Source of the DNA: Procambarus clarkii
Taxonomy: Eukaryota; Arthropoda; Malacostraca; Decapoda; Cambaridae
Direction of reading: 5' to 3'
NCBI RefSeq assembly: GCF_040958095.1
Contig: NC_091228.1
Span: forward strand, 12,267,964 to 12,331,963
DNA: 64,000 nt
In this document: in pieces, positions 1-9,059 of the stretch
Position numbering within the stretch: the stretch's first letter is position 1
How the letters are laid out: every line of letters starts with the position of its first letter
Position numbers and translations under genes: made by a program
The notes under the pieces: generated by a model
Databases searched by the model: none
Told to the model about the DNA's origin: nothing
What the model saw: the letters and a program-made list of their open reading frames with translations, nothing else

Positions 1-1000
1 GGAGCAGTGACAAACACGCCATCTGTGGGTCAGCTCCCGAAACCCCCGCCAAACGAACGACGACACCTAGTGAGGACAGCGTGTACTGGCCTCGAGGACC
101 AGTTTCCCGTCTGGTTCAGCGCTCAACACCGCCGCTCCTGACCTCTGGTGAGGTGGTGCTCCGACGCCAGCGCCATCTATGGAGTGGATATGTAGGGCGT
201 TTGTATCTGAGCCTGTGAGTGTGGTGTATTAGTGTCCCAGTTATTGATGACGTGTCTGTTTACAGAGTCGACCTGGGACCACTGTGTTGAAGGTGGAGTC
301 AGTCTACCCGAGGCAGCCAGTCTCCATACAGTGAAGTTTGCTGCAGCTGTTGTGACGTCGTCCCCCGGAAGAACACTGTGGTGTGTTAAGCCTGCCAGTG
401 GAGTGGCAGTGGAAGGATTTACCCGGGACCGACGGTTGGAGACGATAATCCACTGGGGTATTGAGGACAGGAGGGTGATTGGTGATATCACACGAGACTC
501 CTGTCTAGGGCATACCCCTTTTATCGTTCGTGGAGTGGCCGTACCAGCCTTGGTGGCTCAGTACCTGCCAGCAGACCTGCTGGACGTGTGGTTGACGGCC
601 TCCGCGACGGTGCCCCCAGTGGACCTGTGTTGTGGCTGACCTGTGGCCAGGGTAGACTCGGCGTTCTCAGAGGACACGTCTTGAGGCCACGAAGAAAGCA
701 CCGCGGACTCAGCACCTAGCTTCAAGGATCCATAGTCTCCAGCAGAAGACTACAGTGTTGATCCCCTTTGTAAAGTGTTAATACCCCTCCCCCTTGTGTA
801 CGTTTTACTTGTATATATTTAAATGGTGAAGGTTATATTATATTATATTAAGTTCTTAACTTTCTTTCCCTACTCCCTTTAAGTTACTTGCGTCACGGAT
901 CGCATCCCTTGATAGCCTCTACTGGCTTGGGGCCGGATATATATCTTCCTCTAACTACATCAGAGTAAGAACCCCGTTGCGTCCCGAGAGGGCCGTAACA
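1..1000 (+). repeat. 5' LTR (left edge cut by window)
   Basis: This matches 4500-5499 base for base except at 194 (A here, C at 4693) and 552 (G here, T at 5051). It ends in GTAACA at 995-1000. The complete 3' copy is 1031 bp, so about 31 bases are missing here. A TATA-like stretch (TATATATTTAAA, about 812-823) could be part of the promoter or the polyadenylation region; the R/U5 limits cannot be set by eye. ORFs inside the LTR show no recognisable domain. Confidence 0.93.
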
Positions 1001-1004
1001 TAAT

Positions 1005-1024
1005 TGGCATCCCCAGCGGGATCC
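1005..1024 (+). other. Candidate primer-binding site
   Basis: Four bases after the 5' LTR the sequence reads TGGCATCCCCAGCGGGATCC. Starting with TGG (complement of tRNA CCA) just downstream of the LTR is the expected place and form for a tRNA primer site. I could not assign the tRNA species. Confidence 0.6.
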
Positions 1025-1138
1025 GTCCCCTTGTTAAGTATGTTTGACAGGGGTGGTGAAGTGGCGTAATCCCTGTATATAATTCCCCCTGTGTGACGAT
1101 TGTGACGTTATACGTCCTGTGCGGTGCTCAGTGACTAA

Positions 1139-1340
1139 GTGCGATATTGTGCAGTGCGGTGCTCGCTGTGATTAAGCGATTAAGTGCAATATTGACTAGT
1201 GCGGTGCTCAGTGATTCAGTGCAATATTGTAGAGCGAAGTGTTCGCTTGGACTCGGTGCAATATTGGGTAGAGTGGTGCCCGAAGTGATTACGTGCAATA
1301 TTGGCAAGTGCAGTGTTTGGTGCGATAAAGTGCAATATTG
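1139..1340 (+). repeat. Degenerate ~37-bp repeats in the element leader
   Basis: Six copies of GTGCAATATTG (the first reads GTGCGATATTG) begin near 1139, 1184, 1219, 1256, 1293 and 1330. Spacing is 45, 35, 37, 37 and 37 bp, with related GTGCGGTGCTC text between them. The core CAATATTG is a perfect palindrome. The array lies in the untranslated leader between primer site and gag, where packaging and dimerisation signals of LTR elements usually sit; that role is an inference. Confidence 0.75.
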
Positions 1341-1420
1341 ACGTAGAACAGTGCTCGGTGCGTTAAGTGCTAACGTGTAAACGGTGTGTTAAGTGCTCGT
1401 TAAGTGTTCCATCTGTGACA

Positions 1421-4400
1421 ATGGCAGAAAAAGCTACCATCGATGATCTGGACGATGTTCAGGCTTTTCTGAATAGAGTGGACTGTCTTGCCAGATTAAA
1501 GTATCTGAGCAAACCGGAACTTGTACTAGTGAGCGCCTACCTGGAGATAAAGATCCGTGCCAGTGATTCTCGTGTGGAGATCTTGTCCAAGGTTCACCGG
1601 CACCTGAAGGCAGAAGAGAAACAGGAAGGCGAGACTCCTAGTACAAGGGAAGGTGAGGAAATAGCTTCCACAGAAAAGGAGGATAAGGGCAGTGACATTG
1701 ACAGTGATGCAGGTGAGCTTAATATCAGCTTCCTAACAGTCAAAATGCGTGCCCTAGAGATCAATCGCGAGATAGAGTGGAAGAAGTTAGAAGTAGAACG
1801 AGAATTAAAAGATAAAGAAGTGGAGATGAAAAATAAAGAAGTGGAGATGAAAAATAAAGAAATGGAGATGAAAGAAAAAGAATTGGCGATGAGGCGTTTA
1901 GAATTAGAAAGAGAAGAAAGAAGAGAAGAGCGAGAAAGAGAAGAGAAACGAGAGAGAGAAGCACGAGAAAGAGAAGAGAGACGAGAGAGAGAAGAACGAG
2001 AAAGAGAAGAAAAAGAAAGACAGAGACAACATGAACTAGAAGTATTACGACTAGGCGCTGGACAGAGACAAACTGGAGTAAGCGGTTTCGATCCGGTAAG
2101 GAATATCAAAATGGTCCCCAAATTCAACGAGAGAGAAGTTTCGAAGTTCTTCGCAGCCTTCGAGAAAGTCGCTGCCTCTTTGGAGTGGCCAAGGGAGAAT
2201 TGGGCCATCATGATACAGTCAGTTTTGACTGGGAAGGCCCAAATTGCCTACTCTACGTTATCCCTTAACGACTCCGGCGATTACGATATGGTGAAGAAAG
2301 TGGTACTCATGGCGTACCAATTGGTACCTGAGGCATATAGGCAAAAGTTCAGAAACCTGAAGAAGACCTCAGAGCACACTTTCACCGAATTCGCCACCAT
2401 CAAGGAGCGACTTTTTCAAGAATGGTGTGCATCTCGGAAGGTGGAGACCAAGGAAGACCTCGAGCAGCTGATTCTGCTCGAGGACTTCAAGGATTGTTTA
2501 TCTGGGGACCTCAAGACGTACTTAGAGGAACAGCAGGTAGAGACCTTGAGTGCAGCAGCCACCATGGCTGAAGAGTATATTCTGACTCATAGGCCGTCTG
2601 CTAAGTACGTCCCAAGGAATTACCAGCGCCGGTTCGACAGACCTCATGATGAAGAAGAAAGACCCGTCCCACAAAGTGCTAAGAAGACGCCCCCAAGCAG
2701 CCCCCGAAGAACAAGTCCTAGTAGTCCGAAACACCTTAGTCCAAGGAGGAATATGGTGTGCTGGACTTGTGGGCAGAAAGGGCACATAGCTGCTAGGTGC
2801 CGAGGCAGAAGAGGTGGCAGCGCACGAAGGGAGGTGATGTTGATGAGCTGTGTTACATCACCAGTAGGAAACCAGTCTACGACGACGCAGGAAGGACCAA
2901 GTTTGTTGGCCCCTCACACTTCAACCGGGTATGTAACGAGTGATCATACTGGTAGATCAATTGTAGTGCTCAGAGATAGTGGAGCAGCCCAGTCCCTGAT
3001 CGTGAAGAGCTCGTTACCCGAGGGAGTAAGTGTGGATGGGAGACCAGAGGTTATCCTGGTTGGGTTTCCGAGAACGCAGTATATCGCCCCCTTAGTGCCA
3101 GTACATCTCAACTCGCCTTACTTCAGCGGCACCTGTGAGTTGGCAGTAGTCGATACTCTCCCTGTGGCTGGGATTGACGTGGTACTAGCCAACGACCTGG
3201 TGACCGATTGGAGCACCAATCATCCCAAGATAGCGGACGAGTCAGCCAGAACATCAAGGTCTGAGGTAACGACGGGCCGTGGTAATGTCCAAGTAAAGAC
3301 AGACCCGGATGTAACTATGTTTAATTTGTCCTCTCGCCTACAGATTGAGATCGACAGTTATCTAGCAGTGTCTCCTGATTCTTCTCTTGACAAGGAACAT
3401 GAGGTTACAATGGCAGAAGTACCTGAGCTAGAAGAGAGGCCTTGTGTGCAGACACCCACGGATACCAACGAGTCTGGAGCGAAGGCTGAGGTGTGCTTGC
3501 GGTATGGCAAGTTACAGCGTGTAGTGGACCAGCCAGAGATTCCCCAGACGTCAGAGGTATGTGAGGTGTGTTCAAAAGGTCTAGTGCCCTCTTTGGTCCA
3601 AACCAGGCTAGTGGATATAGCCGGTTATGGACATGACAGGCTCAGGAAGCTTATTCCTCAGGTAACCAAATGTTTCTTAGCGGTATTTTTGATTCTCGTA
3701 TGTGTTCTCAGTAAGGATCAGTGGACGACCCGAAGGATGATGGCTCCCGTGAACATCGAGAAGAGGTCCCAGGGATTGGAGATTTGCACTGCAAGTGTTG
3801 CAGTTGAAGAAGGGACCTGGGAGGTAATAGATGATACAGGAGGTACGATATGTGATAATGTGAGTGACTGTTTCCGACAGGTTGACACCCCCCGCGTGAC
3901 TGCTGAGCCTCAACACAGCGTTATACGGAACGTTGGTCGACCTGACGGGGGCAGAGCGAATGCCATCTTCGGTGAGCAAGCAGCCCTGTTGGAACTAGGT
4001 GTGGACCTAGTAGAGGAGTGTATAGTAAGTACTGACTTGCCCATTGTCGCTATCACTCTGAATTATCAGACCCCTGTATTCCAGGTTCCTGTCTCCCTGA
4101 AGGACCATCGGACCGGCACCAGAAATGCCGTCTATGGTCAGCCATCATCGGTGCCTCGATGCAGAGAAGTGTCGAGTCACCCCAGATCGTGTCTACACGG
4201 ATCCTTACTAGAGAGGTGTGAAATGATGCCCCTGCTTGACATCGCAGTGGAGATGTGGGAGACGTGGAAGATTACGTCAGGCAGATCATTGCCTTCTATC
4301 TGCAAGCTCCCGTTGTGCCGGAAATGGCTAGTAGAAAAGTTCTGTGGACAAGACAGCCTCATCACTCCAGTTCATAGTATAAGTAAGTCCATTTGGAGTT

Positions 4401-4717
4401 GTGTCGCCCTGCTAATTTGGTTTGTGTTTTTTATAGAACCCCAAACCAAATTCTTTTTGGTGGGGAGGTGTTACGAACCCGGATTCAACGTCCTAGCCTG
4501 GAGCAGTGACAAACACGCCATCTGTGGGTCAGCTCCCGAAACCCCCGCCAAACGAACGACGACACCTAGTGAGGACAGCGTGTACTGGCCTCGAGGACCA
4601 GTTTCCCGTCTGGTTCAGCGCTCAACACCGCCGCTCCTGACCTCTGGTGAGGTGGTGCTCCGACGCCAGCGCCATCTATGGAGTGGATATGTCGGGCGTT
4701 TGTATCTGAGCCTGTGA
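1421..4717 (+). CDS. Gag-protease polyprotein of LTR retrotransposon
   Basis: This is an intact 1098-residue ORF. I chose ATG 1421 (ACAATGG, good context) over an in-frame ATG at 1367 because the sequence between them is leader-like. In order: an acidic N-terminus; a highly charged Lys/Glu/Arg coiled coil at ~117-205; a capsid-like helical region at ~225-393; a Ser/Pro-rich linker; one CCHC zinc knuckle (C447, C450, H455, C460); and a retropepsin-like domain with D519-S-G-A and a second hydrophobic motif at ~584-597. About 500 further residues match nothing I recognise and carry two hydrophobic segments (~750-767 and ~990-1007). The frame runs through the purine tract and stops inside the 3' LTR. 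Gag would assemble particles and PR would cleave them. RT and integrase domains are absent. The C-terminal part could be a rearranged remnant or an env-like region. Confidence 0.85.
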   Translation: MAEKATIDDLDDVQAFLNRVDCLARLKYLSKPELVLVSAYLEIKIRASDSRVEILSKVHRHLKAEEKQEGETPSTREGEEIASTEKEDKGSDIDSDAGELNISFLTVKMRALEINREIEWKKLEVERELKDKEVEMKNKEVEMKNKEMEMKEKELAMRRLELEREERREEREREEKREREAREREERREREEREREEKERQRQHELEVLRLGAGQRQTGVSGFDPVRNIKMVPKFNEREVSKFFAAFEKVAASLEWPRENWAIMIQSVLTGKAQIAYSTLSLNDSGDYDMVKKVVLMAYQLVPEAYRQKFRNLKKTSEHTFTEFATIKERLFQEWCASRKVETKEDLEQLILLEDFKDCLSGDLKTYLEEQQVETLSAAATMAEEYILTHRPSAKYVPRNYQRRFDRPHDEEERPVPQSAKKTPPSSPRRTSPSSPKHLSPRRNMVCWTCGQKGHIAARCRGRRGGSARREVMLMSCVTSPVGNQSTTTQEGPSLLAPHTSTGYVTSDHTGRSIVVLRDSGAAQSLIVKSSLPEGVSVDGRPEVILVGFPRTQYIAPLVPVHLNSPYFSGTCELAVVDTLPVAGIDVVLANDLVTDWSTNHPKIADESARTSRSEVTTGRGNVQVKTDPDVTMFNLSSRLQIEIDSYLAVSPDSSLDKEHEVTMAEVPELEERPCVQTPTDTNESGAKAEVCLRYGKLQRVVDQPEIPQTSEVCEVCSKGLVPSLVQTRLVDIAGYGHDRLRKLIPQVTKCFLAVFLILVCVLSKDQWTTRRMMAPVNIEKRSQGLEICTASVAVEEGTWEVIDDTGGTICDNVSDCFRQVDTPRVTAEPQHSVIRNVGRPDGGRANAIFGEQAALLELGVDLVEECIVSTDLPIVAITLNYQTPVFQVPVSLKDHRTGTRNAVYGQPSSVPRCREVSSHPRSCLHGSLLERCEMMPLLDIAVEMWETWKITSGRSLPSICKLPLCRKWLVEKFCGQDSLITPVHSISKSIWSCVALLIWFVFFIEPQTKFFLVGRCYEPGFNVLAWSSDKHAICGSAPETPAKRTTTPSEDSVYWPRGPVSRLVQRSTPPLLTSGEVVLRRQRHLWSGYVGRLYLSL
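4459..4468 (+). other. Polypurine tract
   Basis: GGTGGGGAGG lies immediately before the TGTTAC start of the 3' LTR. This is the usual position and composition of the plus-strand primer of LTR elements. The Gag-PR ORF reads through it. Confidence 0.65.
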
Positions 4718-5499
4718 GTGTGGTGTATTAGTGTCCCAGTTATTGATGACGTGTCTGTTTACAGAGTCGACCTGGGACCACTGTGTTGAAGGTGGAGTCA
4801 GTCTACCCGAGGCAGCCAGTCTCCATACAGTGAAGTTTGCTGCAGCTGTTGTGACGTCGTCCCCCGGAAGAACACTGTGGTGTGTTAAGCCTGCCAGTGG
4901 AGTGGCAGTGGAAGGATTTACCCGGGACCGACGGTTGGAGACGATAATCCACTGGGGTATTGAGGACAGGAGGGTGATTGGTGATATCACACGAGACTCC
5001 TGTCTAGGGCATACCCCTTTTATCGTTCGTGGAGTGGCCGTACCAGCCTTTGTGGCTCAGTACCTGCCAGCAGACCTGCTGGACGTGTGGTTGACGGCCT
5101 CCGCGACGGTGCCCCCAGTGGACCTGTGTTGTGGCTGACCTGTGGCCAGGGTAGACTCGGCGTTCTCAGAGGACACGTCTTGAGGCCACGAAGAAAGCAC
5201 CGCGGACTCAGCACCTAGCTTCAAGGATCCATAGTCTCCAGCAGAAGACTACAGTGTTGATCCCCTTTGTAAAGTGTTAATACCCCTCCCCCTTGTGTAC
5301 GTTTTACTTGTATATATTTAAATGGTGAAGGTTATATTATATTATATTAAGTTCTTAACTTTCTTTCCCTACTCCCTTTAAGTTACTTGCGTCACGGATC
5401 GCATCCCTTGATAGCCTCTACTGGCTTGGGGCCGGATATATATCTTCCTCTAACTACATCAGAGTAAGAACCCCGTTGCGTCCCGAGAGGGCCGTAACA
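4469..5499 (+). repeat. 3' LTR, complete (1031 bp)
   Basis: It starts TGTTAC (4469-4474) and ends GTAACA (5494-5499), a 6-bp perfect inverted repeat with TG...CA ends. It is identical to the visible 5' LTR except at 4693 and 5051. The Gag-PR stop codon falls inside it at 4715-4717. The next base begins the GGC-rich minisatellite, so the element inserted at the edge of or inside that array. Confidence 0.95.
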
Positions 5500-6360
5500 C
5501 AGTGGCAGCGGGCGGACAGTGGCGGCGGGCGGACAGTGGCGGCGGTGGCGGATAGTGGCGGCGGGCGGACAGTGGCGGCGGTGGCGGATAGTTGCGGCGG
5601 GCGGACAGGGCGGCGGCGGGCGGACAGTGGCGGCGGGCGGACAGTGGCGGCGGGAGGACAGTGGCGGCGGTGGCGGATAGTGGCGGCGGGCAGGACAGTG
5701 GCGGCGGGCGGACAGTGGCGGCTGTGGCGGATAGTGGCGGCGGGCGGACCATGGCGGCTTTGGTGGCGGTGGTGGACAGTGGCGGCGGGCGGACAGTGGC
5801 GGCGGCGGGCGGACAGTGGCGGCGGCGGGCGGACAGTGGCGGCGGCGGGCGAACAGTGGCGGCGGCGGGCGGACAGTGGTGGCGGCGGGCGGACAGTGGA
5901 GACGGCGGGCGGACAGTGGCAGCGGCGGGCGAACAGTGGCGGCGGCGGGCGGACAGTGGCGGCGGCAGGCGGACAGTGGAGGCGGCGGGCGGACAGTGGA
6001 GGCGGCGGGCGGACAGTGGAGGCGGCGGGCGGACAGTGGAGGCGGCGGGCGGACAGTGGAGGCGGCGGGCGGACAGTGGAGGCGGCGGGCGGACAGTGGA
6101 GGCGGCGGGCGGACAGTGGAGGCGGCGGGCGGACAGTGGAGGCGGCGGGCGGACAGTGGAGGCGGCGGGCGGACAGTGGTGGCGGCGGGCGGACAGTGGT
6201 GGCGGCGGGCGGACAGTGGTGGCGGCGGGCGGACAGTGGTGGCGGCGGGCGGACAGTGGTGGCGGCGGGCGGACAGTGGTGGCGGCGGGCGGACAGTGGT
6301 GGCGGCGGGCGGACAGTGGTGGCGGCGGGCGGACAGTGGCGGACAGTGGCGGCAGTGGCG
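5500..6360 (+). repeat. GGC-rich minisatellite, 20-bp unit
   Basis: Irregular GGCGG/ACAGTGGCGGCGG units from 5500 become a regular 20-bp repeat, GGCGGCGGGCGGACAGTGGA, from about 5770 to 6340. There are runs of identical neighbours: about ten copies ending GTGGA, then about eight ending GTGGT, which points to local amplification. The + strand is very G-rich. Because 20 is not a multiple of 3, every frame reads the same 20-residue cycle, which explains the long spurious ORFs on both strands. Confidence 0.95.
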
Positions 6361-8706
6361 GACACTGGCGGCTGTGTCTGGCGGTGGTGGCGGGCGGTGG
6401 CGGGTGGCGGCGTCTGTGATGAGTGGTGGCGGCTGGCGGTGGTGGGTGGTGGCGGCGGTGGTGGTGGGTGGTGGTGGCGGCGGCGGCTGGTGGGTGGTGG
6501 CGGCGGCGGCTGGTGGGTGGCGGCGGCGGCTGGTGGTGGTGGGTGGTGGCGGCGGTGGTGGTGGGTGGTGGTGGCGGCGGCGGCTGGTGGTGGTGGCGGC
6601 GGTGGTGGTGGGTGGTGTGGCTGTGGTGGGTGGTGGCGGTGGTGTCGGCGGCGGCTGTGGTGGGTGGTGGCGGCGGCGGCGGTGATGGGTGGTGGCGGCG
6701 GCGGTGGTGGTGGTGGGTGGTGGAGGCGGCGGCGGTGATGGGTGGTGGCGGCGGTGGTGGTGGGTGGTGGTGGCGGCGGCGGCTGGTGGTGGTGGGTGGT
6801 GGTGGTGGGTGGTGGCGGCGGGTGGCGGTGGTGGGTGGCGGTGGCGGGTGGCGGCTGGTGGTGGGTGGTGGCGGGTGGCGGCTGGTGGTGGGTGGCAGGC
6901 TGGTGGTGGGTGGCGGGTGGCGGCGGGTGGCGGCTGGTGGTGGGTGGCGGGTGGCGGCGGGTGGCGGCTGGTGGTGGGTGGCGGGTGGCGGCGGGTGGCG
7001 GCTGGTGGTGGGTGGCGGGTGGCGGCGGGTGGCGGCTGGTGGTGGGTGGTGGCAGGTGGTGGCTATTGGCAGGTGGCGGCTGGTGGTGGCTGGTGGCGGG
7101 TGCCGGCTGGTGGTGGGTGGTGGCGGCGGGTGGTGAGTGGCGGTGGTGGGTGGCGGTGGCTGGTGGCGGGTGGCGGCTGGTGGCGGGTAGTGGCGGGTGG
7201 CGGCTGGTGGTGGGTGGCGGCTGGTGGTGGGTGGCCGGTGGCGGCGGCTGGTGGTGGGTGGCGGGTGGCGGCGGGTGGCGGCTGGTGGTGGGTGGCGGGT
7301 GGCGGCGGGTGGCGGCTGGTGGTGGGTGGCGGCAGGTGGCGGCTGGTGGTGGCTGGTGGCGGGTGGCGGCTGGTGGTGGGTGGTGGCGGCGGGTGGTGAG
7401 TGGCGGTGGTGGGTGGCGGTGGCGGGTGGCGGCTGGTGGCGGGTGGTGGCGGGTGGCGGCTGGTGGCGGGTGGCGGTGGTGGGTGGCGGTGGCTGGTGGC
7501 GGGTGGTGGGTGGTGGCGGGTGGCGGCTGGTGGTGGGTGGCAGCTGGTGGTGGGTGGCGGGTGGCGGCTGGTGGTGGGTGGCGGCGGGTGGCGGCGGGTG
7601 GCGGCTGCTGGTGGGTGGCGGATGGCGGCGGGTGGCGGCTGGTGGTGGGTGGTGGCAGGTGGCGGCGGGTGGTGAGTGGCGGTGGTGGGTGGCGGTGGCT
7701 GGTGGCGGGTGGCGGCTGGTGGCGGGTGGTGGCGGGTTTCGGCTGGTGGTGGGTGGTGGCGGGTGGCGGTGGTGGGTGGCGGTGGCTGGTGGCGGGTGGC
7801 GGCTGGTGGTGGGTGGTGGCGGGTGGCGGCTGGTGGTGGGTGGCGGGTGGCGGCGGGTGGCGGCTGGTGGCGGGTGGCGGCGGGTGGCGGCTGGTGGTGG
7901 GTGGTGGCAGGTGGCGGCTGGTGGTGGCTGGTGGCGGGTGGCGGCTGGTGGTGGGTGGTGGCGGCGGGTGGTGAGTGGCGGTGGTGGGTGGTGGCGGCGG
8001 GTGGTGAGTGGCGGTGGTGGGTGGCGGTGGCTGGTGGCGGGTGGCGGCTGGTGGCGGGTGGTGGCGGGTGGCGGCTGGTGGTGGGTGGTGGCGGGTGGCG
8101 GCTGGTGGTGGGTGGTGGCGGGTGGCGGCGGGTGGTGGGTGGCGGGTGGCGGCGGGTGGTGGGTGGTGGCGGCGGGTGGTGAGTGGCGGTGGTGGGTGGC
8201 GGTGGCTGGTGGCGGCTGGTGGTGGGTGGTGGCGGGTGGCGGCGGCTGGTGGTGGGTGGTGGCGGGTGGCGGCGGCTGGTGGTGGGTGGTGGCGAGTGGC
8301 GGCGGCTGGTGGTGGGTGGTGGCGGGTGGCGGCGGCTGGTGGTGGGTGGTGGCGGGTGGCGGCTGGCGGTGGGTGGCGGCTGGTGGTGGGTGGCGGGTGG
8401 CGGCAAGTGGCGGCTGGTGGTGGGTGGCGGCGGGTGGCGGCTGGTGGTGGGTGGCGGGTGGCGGTGGGTGGCGGCTGGTGGTGGGTGGTGGCAGGTGGCG
8501 GCTGGTGGTGGGTGGTGGCAGGTGGCGGCTGGTGGTGGGTGGTGGCGGGTGGCGGCTGGTGGTGGGTGGCGGGTGGTGGTGGGCGGCGGGTGGCGGCGGG
8601 TGGTGGGTGGCGGGTGGCGGCTGGTGGTGGGTGGCGGCTGGTGGTGGGTGTTGGTGGGTGGCGGCTGGTGGTGGGCGGCGGGTGGCGGCGGGTGGCGGCT
8701 GGTGGC
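6361..8706 (+). repeat. GGTGGC-rich minisatellite, ~21-24-bp units
   Basis: Continuous GGTGGCGGCTGGTGGTGGGT-type units, almost free of A and C outside GGC. It continues from the 20-bp array through a short transition at 6330-6420 and ends at the CAGCTGGGACAC unique boundary near 8710. Its G-runs make it a strong candidate for G-quadruplex formation on the + strand. The Pro/His/Thr-rich minus-strand ORFs and Gly/Trp-rich plus-strand ORFs here are composition artefacts. Confidence 0.93.
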
Positions 8707-8710
8707 GGCC

Positions 8711-9059
8711 AGCTGGGACACACCCTTCACCACTGAAGGTCTGAGCAAAACTAACCATATGTCTCTCTCACCCACCAGCCCAGTGTTGCCAGCTCGCGCT
8801 CTCAAAATGTTTCCTTCAAAGATTGTATATTATCTTTGAACAACAAGTTTGATTATCAAGGAAATAATGCATATATTATTGTCACATTAATACTGTGCAA
8901 TATCTTATTACATTCCTGCTAAATAATTATAATTTGAAACAGGACAAAAAATCCAACATATATATAAAAACCAACATTAGAGATCACGAGGCCTAGGCCT
9001 GGCCTGTGACCACACATCCTGCCTCCCTGGCCTGCTATACCCTCTCACACCTCACACTC
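8711..9059. other. Unique spacer between satellites, no gene seen
   Basis: About 350 bp of ordinary, partly AT-rich sequence separates the G-rich array from the C/T-rich array. I see no ORF with a recognisable domain, no RNA gene and no mobile-element terminus. Confidence 0.7.

Larger units (their letters stand above)
1..5499 (+). mobile_element. Non-autonomous Gypsy-like LTR retrotransposon (gag-PR only)
   Basis: Two long direct repeats offset by 4499 bp enclose a ~3.47-kb interior holding a primer-binding-like site, a repeat-rich leader, one Gag-protease ORF and a purine tract. The LTR termini are TGTTAC and GTAACA, the usual TG...CA short inverted ends. The first ~31 bases of the 5' LTR lie outside the window, so the target duplication cannot be checked. 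The interior has no reverse transcriptase (no YxDD context), RNase H or integrase, and there is no room for them, so mobility would need enzymes from a related autonomous element. LTR near-identity points to recent insertion. Gypsy affinity is inferred from the zinc knuckle plus the DSGA protease only. Confidence 0.88.

Noticed and set aside
232..639. 135-codon ORF repeated in both LTRs (also 4731-5138)
   Set aside because: It is present in both only because the LTRs are identical. No known domain; possible LTR accessory ORF but unsupported.
5454..8805. Pro/His/Thr-rich and Gly/Trp/Arg-rich ORFs on both strands
   Set aside because: All frames read similar cyclic peptides because the units are 20-24-bp GC-rich repeats. 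This is a composition artefact.
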